Source: Helianthus annuus
Lineage: Eukaryota > Streptophyta > Magnoliopsida > Asterales > Asteraceae
Direction: 5' to 3'
Length of the DNA: 64,000 bases
Assembly (NCBI RefSeq): GCF_002127325.2
Contig: NC_035436.2
Span: forward strand, 116,724,233 to 116,788,232
Shown here: piece by piece, positions 57,383 through 64,000 of the stretch
Numbering within the stretch: position 1 is the stretch's first letter
How the letters are laid out: each line of letters begins with the position of its first letter
The notes under the pieces: model-generated
What the model saw: only the letters and a program-made list of their open reading frames with translations
Databases searched by the model: none
What the model was told of the DNA's origin: nothing
Translations under genes and position numbers: made by a program

Positions 57383-58240
57383 TGTGACAACTCGAACTTT
57401 AGACTTGCTTTGATGTAACGTTTGTGCACGATATGTGATTTTATAAACCCGAATGATTAATTGATTTCATGATATATGTTATGTTATATGCATTATGTGT
57501 GTATGTATGTCGTATGTTTGTGAACCGGCCACACAAAGCCCTTTGGGCCACTCCTTGTTCTCGGGTCCATTAGACAACCGAGTGGGCTCGGCCCACTCCC
57601 CACTCGCAACACAAAACCGGAACAAGGGACTTGTTTTACCACTTTTGCAAATCACAAACACACACATAACCCTAGCTCCTCTATCTCGTCTCTCTCTCTC
57701 TCGGCTTGTTTAGGAACCGACGGCACAAGGCCACCCGATCACCCTCTTGTTCGGATCACATCTCGTTACTTGTAACCGGTTAGTATGTTTGTTCGAATTC
57801 ATGTTCGATTATATGTGATGCCATGATTGCTATCATTCTGTTATACGATGTAACTAGGGTGTATGCTAGTAAAATTGATTGGTTGTTGATGTTGGATGCG
57901 AGTACTTATTATAGTGGTGTTTGTTAATCGACCGGACAGGTTATATAATCGGATTTGTCGTTGATATTGTTAATGATAATGTCTTGTTGATTGGCTTTGA
58001 AGTTATGCAATTCGGGTTTAGTGTTCATGAAATCGGATCATAATATGATTGAGTGTTATGATTATTGTTATTGTTCATAAGTGTGATTATTAGGGTTCAT
58101 AAGAATTGATGATTTATTTTCCCTGTTTGATCGATGAATTCTTGAATGACAAACTGTTAGTTAATAATTGATTTTTGGAAACTGTCAACGATGATTGAAT
58201 TGCCTAAATGAATTGCATGAAATCAGGAAAGTCGTTACAC

Positions 58241-58450
58241 ACGCGGTTGCGACTCGGCATCGCTTGTTGCGAGTCGGAACCCCACTCGAGACCAAACCGC
58301 ACGAACCGCAACCACGGTTGCGAGTCAGATTGCGACTCGTAACCAGACGGGATGAACCGAGACCGCTTGTTACGACTCGAGACCCCCGTTACGACTCGAG
58401 ATCCTCGTTGCGACTCGTAACCCCGTTGCGAGTCGAGACCACCGTTGCAC
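58241..58450 (+). repeat. I7 LTR repeat block 1 (GTTGCGACTCG)
   Basis: Eight or nine units of GTTRCGACTCG or the opposite form TTGCGAGTCG at about 20-base steps. Facing units pair, for example GGTTGCGAGTC with GACTCGTAACC and a 12-bp stem near 58244-58282 with one mismatch. Confidence 0.8.
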
Positions 58451-58936
58451 ATTCACTGTCTTGGGCCTTCACTGTCACGGGCCCAATCTATTGAGCCCAA
58501 CGATTTGAATTGTGAACTGTTTATTAATGGACTTGTATGCGTTTGCCATTTGGGCCGATTGAGAATCTGGACTGTTTTGTTATTGGGCTGCTTATGTCTT
58601 TGGGCCGGGTATTGTTGGACTTAGAACAATTGGATCCTCACATGCTATGTCTTATCTGCTTACGTGCGTTCATGTTTGCCATGACTATACGTGATTACTA
58701 TATACGTGCTATATACGAACCTGACTCGTATAATAACTATGATAGGACGTGAGTGACCATTTACTTGCTACTTGTACTTTCTGTGTATCTGCCGAGCAAA
58801 CCAAGGTGAGTTCACACAGCCAAGGCATGGGATTCCCGGGTTGGGAATTGGGTTGGATATGATGAATGTGGAATGATTACTCGTACTTACGCATATACCA
58901 GACTATAGACCATCGTCCTCAGGTTAGTCAGGACAC

Positions 58937-59281
58937 GTTACGTAAAGCCTACGTAACCCAGTATATTTTCCATATGTCTCCCGGGTCGGGAAGGACACGT
59001 TACGTAAAGCCTACGTAACCCAATACCATCCACTGGCTTCCAGGTCGGAAGGCCACGCTGCGTAAAGCCTACGTAGCCCCCACGCGTACCACTGTCCTCG
59101 GGGAAGGGCACGTCACGTAAAGCCTACGTGACCCTGTACGTTTTCCTGTTCTCGGTAAAGAAGAACACATGGTCGGAAGTTAGTCTAGTAAGTACCGTTA
59201 ATGAGAAGCCCTCATTAGCCAGGATAACCATGGGAAGCCCCCACCAGTATTATGAACACTAGTATGGGAAGCCCCCACTAG
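58937..59281 (+). repeat. I7 LTR repeat block 2: AAGCC-pentaloop hairpin array
   Basis: Stem-loops at 58937-58957 and 58999-59019 (GTTACGTA/TACGTAAC), 59057-59077 (GCTGCGTA/TACGTAGC), 59112-59132 (GTCACGTA/TACGTGAC), 59197-59219 (GTTAATGAG/CTCATTAGC), 59231-59243 (TGGG/CCCA) and 59259-59281 (CTAG, bulge, TGGG/CCCA, CTAG). All seven have the same loop AAGCC. Confidence 0.9.
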
Positions 59282-59638
59282 CTATACTTATGCATGTTAT
59301 GAACTTACTTCCTGTGAACTCGCTCAACTAGTTTGTTGATTATTTGCTGCATGCCTTGCAGGACCTTAGGTACATTATGGAGCTTGCACAGGGAGGAGCA
59401 GGTCGTTGTGGGATTTGGATTCATAAACATTACTCGAACTTATAATTATTTTGAGATTACATACTATGCTTCCGCTACTTGAACGATGTGGTTTTTGAAA
59501 CATCAATCATGTCATGGTGATTTACATTATTTACTTTTATATTAAATGCTATGTTTGATATGATTGATGGCTTGATCCTGGTCAGTCACGCTCCCAAGCG
59601 GTGGTACTCCGCGGGTGGATTTTGGGGGTGTGACAGAT

Positions 59639-59652
59639 TGGTATCAGAGCCA
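59639..59652 (+). other. I7 primer-binding site
   Basis: TGGTATCAGAGCCA, three bases after the LTR. Confidence 0.9.
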
Positions 59653-59949
59653 TTGGTTATAGAGAACTTGGTTTTAATATGGGAAAACGTTTTTATTAAA
59701 ACCGGACTATAACCAGAACAGTGCTCTCAACGATCCACAACGACGCTTCGCTCCACGTGCAAGACTCGACATCCTAGGTAATAAGGTTTATGTTTATTGC
59801 CTGTTTGCTAGAACTGCTTAGAACTTTGCTCGCATTACGCTTAGATACACATGCTTTGATTACATGAGAACACCTATATGCCTACGCTTTTCTGTCATCG
59901 CCCTACTCGCGAACCATTCTTACGTATGCTACTTGTTACTATGAAGATC
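59653..59949 (+). other. I7 leader
   Basis: About 300 bases of untranslated leader. I saw no hairpin with a palindromic loop like that in I2. Confidence 0.5.
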
Positions 59950-60037
59950 ATGTCTGGACGAATCAACATGACACAAGCCCAGCTAGAGGCTCTCGTTCAA
60001 GCCCAAGTCACAGCAGCATTTGCGGCTGCTCAAGCAG
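59950..60037 (+). CDS. gag: I7 gag exon 1
   Basis: From ATG 59950: MSGRINMTQAQLEALVQAQ, a usual gypsy gag N terminus, then an Ala/Gln stretch ending at a G that completes a Gly codon only after splicing to 60137. An in-frame Met upstream at 59878 is less likely. Confidence 0.65.
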
Positions 60038-60136
60038 GTAGGATAACCTGTAGTTATAACTTACGCTAGGATCTTTAGATCCTACACTCCTAAACTAGCT
60101 TTTGTATTTAAACTTTGCCCTACTCGTACACAATAG
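60038..60136 (+). other. probable 99-nt spliceosomal intron in I7 gag
   Basis: Donor CAG/GTAGGA and acceptor ACAATAG/GTCAAC. The inner sequence is T-rich, has a branch-like CTCCTAAACT about 45 bases before the end and contains in-frame stops. Joining 60037 to 60137 restores one gag frame (AQAG then QHAQQPVC). Confidence 0.6.
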
Positions 60137-63100
60137 GTCAACACGCGCAGCAGCCTGTCTGCACGTTCAAGAACTTCATGGACTGTCGTCCAAACTCTTT
60201 CAGCGGCACAGAGGGGGCAGTGGGACTCCTCCATTGGTTTGAAAAGTTAGAATCGGTATTCGAAATGTGCGAGTGCCCTGAGGCTCGCAAGGTCAAATTT
60301 GCTACCGGTACTCTGGAGGGAATAGCACTGACTTGGTGGAACGCCCAAGTCTAGATCTTAGGGTTGGCAGCTGCTAACGCCACCCCATGGAACGATTTCA
60401 AGGAACTCATCAAGCGTGAGTATTGCACGCGGGAAGATATTCACAAGCTGGAAGACGAGCTTTATAACTTGAAAATGGTTGGATCGGAAATCGAAGCGTA
60501 TACTAAACGGTCGAATGAGCTGGCCGTTCTGTGTCCTACTATGGTGGACCCTCCATACAAGCGCATTGAGTTGTACCTCAAGGGATTGGCGCCAGAAATT
60601 CAGAGCCACGTGACGTCGGCTAACCTCGAAAACATCCAGGAAATCCAGCGCCTTGCTCACCGTATCACTGATCAGGCAGTGGATCAGAATAGACTGCCCA
60701 AGCGTGTTAACGCTACTGCTAATGTCACCACCTCAGTTACTCCTGCTACATCTGGTGACAGTAAAAGAAAATGGGATGGAGATTCTAGTAAAGGTTCAGC
60801 GATTGTTCAGCCACAAGCTCAGCAGCAGAAGATTGACCACTATCAGAGTCCCAGTCAGCAATCCTCTAGTGGTCACAGACAGAGGAGATATCAGGGTAGT
60901 CAACCCAGGTGCCACAACTGCAACAGGCATCACCACGGCCCATGTAACAAGGGTCGTTGTCAAAGGTGTCTTAAGATGGGTCATGAGGCCAAAGACTGTA
61001 GGAGTCCACGACCTGCGAGTCAGAATCAGCAGCCTCAGCAACCAGCTCCACAGAACCAGCAGCAGCAACAGCAGCCACAGCGTGGAAACCGGGGGTGTTT
61101 CCAGTGTGGGGCTGAAGGTCACTTCAAACGCGATTGCCCTCAGTTGAACCAGAACCGCAACAACAACAACAACCAGGGCAATGGGCATAACAACGGGGGA
61201 AACAACAACAACGGCAATGAAGCTCGTGGTCGTGCTTTTGTGCTAGGTCGAGGCGACGCAGTGAACGATCCCAACGTTGTTATGGGTAAGTTTCTCCTCG
61301 ACAATATTTACGTTACTGTTTTGTTTGATTCGGGTGCGGATACAAGCTATATGTCTGTGAAAATGTGTCAACTACTAAAACGTGCACCAACACTTTTACC
61401 CACCAAACATGTAGTAGAGTTAGCTAACGGTAAAAGTCTAGAAGCCACGCACGTAGTTCAAGGTTGTAATCTTATCTTAGCTGGTCAAGCCTTCTCTATT
61501 GATCTCATTCCCATAGTTTTGGGTAGTTTCGACGTCGTGATTGGGATGGATTGGTTATCCCAACACCAGGCAGAAATCTTATGCAGCGAGAAGGTTATTC
61601 GCATTCCTCGTTCGGGTCAGGAACCTCTCGAAGTTCTAGGTGACAAGAGTGGTGCAGTGGTTGGCATCATCTCTTTCTTAAAGGCTCAGAAGTGCTTACG
61701 TAAAGGTCACACAGCCATTCTGGCTCTCGTTACAGACGCATCAGCAAAGGAAAAGAAATTGGAGGATATTCCAATTGTACGTGATTACCCTCAGGTGTTT
61801 CCTGAAGACTTACCTGGCTTACCGCCTCATCGTCAGGTCGAATTTCAGATCGAGCTCGCTCCGGGAGCAGCACCCATAGCTCGCGCACCATATCGTCTAG
61901 CTCCATCAGAATTGGAGGAACTGTCAAAGCAGCTGCAAGAACTCTTGGAAAAGGGTTTCATACGACCAAGCTCTTCGCCTTGGGGAGCTCCAGTACTTTT
62001 TGTGAAAAAGAAAGACGGTACGTTCAGGATGTGCATCGACTACCGTGAACTCAACAAGGTGACGGTGAAGAACCGTTATCCTCTTCCGCGCATCGACGAC
62101 TTATTCGACCAGTTGCAAGGGTCGTGCTACTATTCGAAGATAGATTTGAGGTCGGGGTACCATCAGCTGAGAGTCCGGGATGAGGACGTCTCCAAGACTG
62201 CATTCAGAACTCGTTACGGTCACTACGAGTTTCTCGTCATGCCATTCGGGTTAACGAACGCGCCTGCTGTATTTATGGATCTGATGAACAGGGTGTGCAA
62301 ACCCTATCTTGACAAGTTCGTCATTGTTTTCATCGACGACATCCTGATTTACTCCAAGAGTCAGGAGGAACACGAGCAACATCTTCGCCTGATTTTGGAA
62401 CTCCTTCGGAAGGAACAATTGTACGCCAAGTTTTCTAAATGCGACTTCTGGCTTCGTGAAGTCCACTTCTTAGGCCACGTGGTAAACAAGGATGGGATCC
62501 ATGTCGATCCATCCAAGGTAGATTCGATCAGAAACTGGCCTGCACCGCGTACACCGACAGAGATACGCCAATTCTTGGGTCTGGCAGGTTACTACAGACG
62601 GTTTATCAAGGATTTCTCGAAGATTGCTCAGCCGCTTACGTTACTGACACAGAAGGGTGTTACCTATCGCTGGGGAGAGCCCCAGGAGACTGCTTTTCAG
62701 CACTTAAAGGATAGACTTTGCAGCGCACCTATCCTCTCATTGCCAGAGGGCACGGATGATTTCGTAGTTTATTGCGATGCATCCATTCGGGGACTTGGAT
62801 GTGTGTTAATGCAGCGCGACAAGGTTATCGCTTACGCCTCTCGTCAACTCAAGGTTCACGAACGCAACTACACGACGCACGATTTAGAGCTAGGAGCTGT
62901 TGTTTTCGCGCTTAAGATATGGCGACACTACCTGTACGGTACCAGGTGCACGATTTACACCGATCACAGGAGTCTCGAGCATATCCTTAAGCAGAAGGAT
63001 TTGAATATGCGTCAACGACGATGGGTCGAGTTACTTAATGACTACGAATGCGCTATCAAGTATCATCCAGGCAAAGCCAATGTTGTGGCTGATGCCCTTA

Positions 63101-64000
63101 GTCGAAAGGACACTTTACCGAAGCGCGTGCGAGCGCTACAGCTTACGATTCAGTCTAGCCTTCCAGCACAGATACGAAATGCTCAGGTAGAAGCATTGAA
63201 GCCCGAAAACGTCAAGGCTGAAGCCTTACGCGGCTCACGACAACAGATGGAACAGAAGGCAGACGGCGCCTATTATGTAACGGGCCGGATTTGGGTCCCT
63301 CTCTATGGCGGTTTACGCGAACTTGTAATGGATGAAGCTCACAAGTCTCGCTATTCGGTACATCCAGGGTCGGATAAAATGTACCACGATATCAGCACTA
63401 CTTATTGGTGGCCTAGTATGAAGGCCCACATCGCTACGTACGTTGGAAAGTGCTTGACTTGTGCGAGAGTCAAGGTCGAATATCAGAAACCAGCTGGCCT
63501 ACTTCAACAGCCTAAGATACCTCAATGGAAATGGGAAGAAATTTCCATGGATTTCGTTACAGGCCTACCTAGATCCCAGCGTGGGAACGATACGATATGG
63601 GTCATAGTTGATCGACTCACCAAGTCTGCACACTTCCTGCCGATTAAGGAAACGGACAAGTTCTCCACACTCGCAGACGTATATCTTAAAGAAGTTGTCT
63701 CGAGGCACGGGGTGCCCACATCTATCATTTCGGATCGCGATGCACGATTCACGTCAGAACTTTGGCAAACAATGCATAAATCCTTTGGCTCACGATTAGA
63801 CATGAGCACAGCATATCATCCTCAGACGGATGGGCAGTCTGAGCGAACGATCCAAACTCTAGAAGACATGCTTCGGGCATGCGTTATCGATTTCGGCAAC
63901 GGCTGGGAAAAACACCTCCCTTTGGTGGAGTTCTCGTATAATAACAGTTATCACACCAGCATTCAAGCCGCTCCATTCGAGGCATTGTACGGGCGTAAAT
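60137..64000 (+). CDS. I7 gag-pol polyprotein, partial at the window end, one in-frame TAG
   Basis: After the capsid core ([25 protein letters not shown]) one TAG at 60352 interrupts; I6 has Gln at this place. From 60355 the frame is open for 1,215 codons to the edge. In order: capsid end; knuckles [14 protein letters not shown] (60958) and [14 protein letters not shown] (61096); protease [10 protein letters not shown] (61321); RT with FIDD at 62329-62340; RNase H VYCDAS (Asp 62776); integrase zinc domain, catalytic Asp 63550 and Asp 63733, and Glu 63841, which is exactly 35 residues after the second Asp. All catalytic residues are present. No pre-gag ORF. Confidence 0.9.

Larger units (their letters stand above)
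57383..59635 (+). repeat. I7 5' LTR
   Basis: TGTGACAACTCGAAC to GGGGGTGTGACA, 2,253 bp. Two hairpin-rich repeat blocks (58241-58450 and 58937-59281) lie inside. A CT-rich stretch at 57675-57705 looks like a 5' UTR. The ends are like those of E0 and I2. Confidence 0.9.
57383..64000 (+). mobile_element. I7: Ty3/gypsy element, near-intact, runs off the window
   Basis: LTR 57383-59635, primer site, gag with a probable intron, and gag-pol open to base 64000. It is inserted in the I6 LTR. A left target repeat ATAAA (57378-57382) is expected but the right copy is outside. It is the innermost and probably youngest insertion. Confidence 0.95.

Noticed and set aside
57495..58752. ORFs at 57495-57713, 58195-58494 and 58537-58752 as host genes
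   Set aside because: All lie inside the I7 LTR, two of them across its repeat blocks, with no codon pattern or domain.

Overview
This window is a plant nuclear heterochromatin-type block made of LTR retrotransposons nested inside each other. I found no host protein gene, rRNA gene, tRNA gene or CRISPR array. The Ty3/gypsy and copia protein families, the initiator-tRNA-Met primer sites and the style of the LTRs point to a eudicot, and I think most likely Asteraceae; that last step is recognition, not proof.

Layout. A reversed gypsy-type element E0 runs off the left edge (leader 1-658, LTR 659-2780). From 2985 to 43867 lie the pieces of one old host element on the minus strand, a Tat-lineage (Retand-like) gypsy. 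Its reading runs gag (43867 to 43788, then 35819 to 34512), protease (25325 to 24892), then reverse transcriptase (13003 to 12309, then 3355 to 2985). Four insertions cut it. Each is flanked by an exact 5-bp target duplication, and the host reading can be followed across each cut. I1 (3361-12303, +) is a gypsy element with two extra ORFs before gag and a broken gag-pol. I2 (13009-24886, +) is a tandem LTR-internal-LTR-internal-LTR array of a non-autonomous gypsy relative of E0. I3 (25331-34506, +) is a non-autonomous gypsy element with 3.3-kb LTRs and a 13-unit hairpin minisatellite. I4 (35825-43782, +) is a copia-type element that keeps only gag and has a chimeric 3' end.

To the right, I5 (an LTR related to I3, starting at 43868) is cut at 45589/45590 by I6 (-). 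I6 is a gypsy element with gag-pol, a 527-residue acidic pre-gag ORF and 3.4-kb LTRs. The 5' LTR of I6 is in turn cut at 57382/57383 by I7 (+). I7 is a young-looking gypsy element whose gag-pol is open to the window edge apart from one TAG, and whose gag seems to hold a 99-nt intron. Nesting is therefore four deep: host, I5, I6, I7.

The most unusual signal is structural rather than coding. Several unrelated element families carry arrays of short stem-loops, and in several the stems change by paired, compensatory substitutions: AAGCC-pentaloop hairpins in the I7 LTR, CTCGG/CAGTCT hairpins before the I6 pre-gag ORF, and GACGAA hairpins in E0. Two further candidates are a kissing-loop (dimerisation-type) hairpin shared by E0, I2 and I3, and a covarying stem-loop just before the polypurine tract of I1, I2, I3 and I6. 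These suggest selected RNA structure at fixed steps of the element life cycle. All alignments were made by eye.
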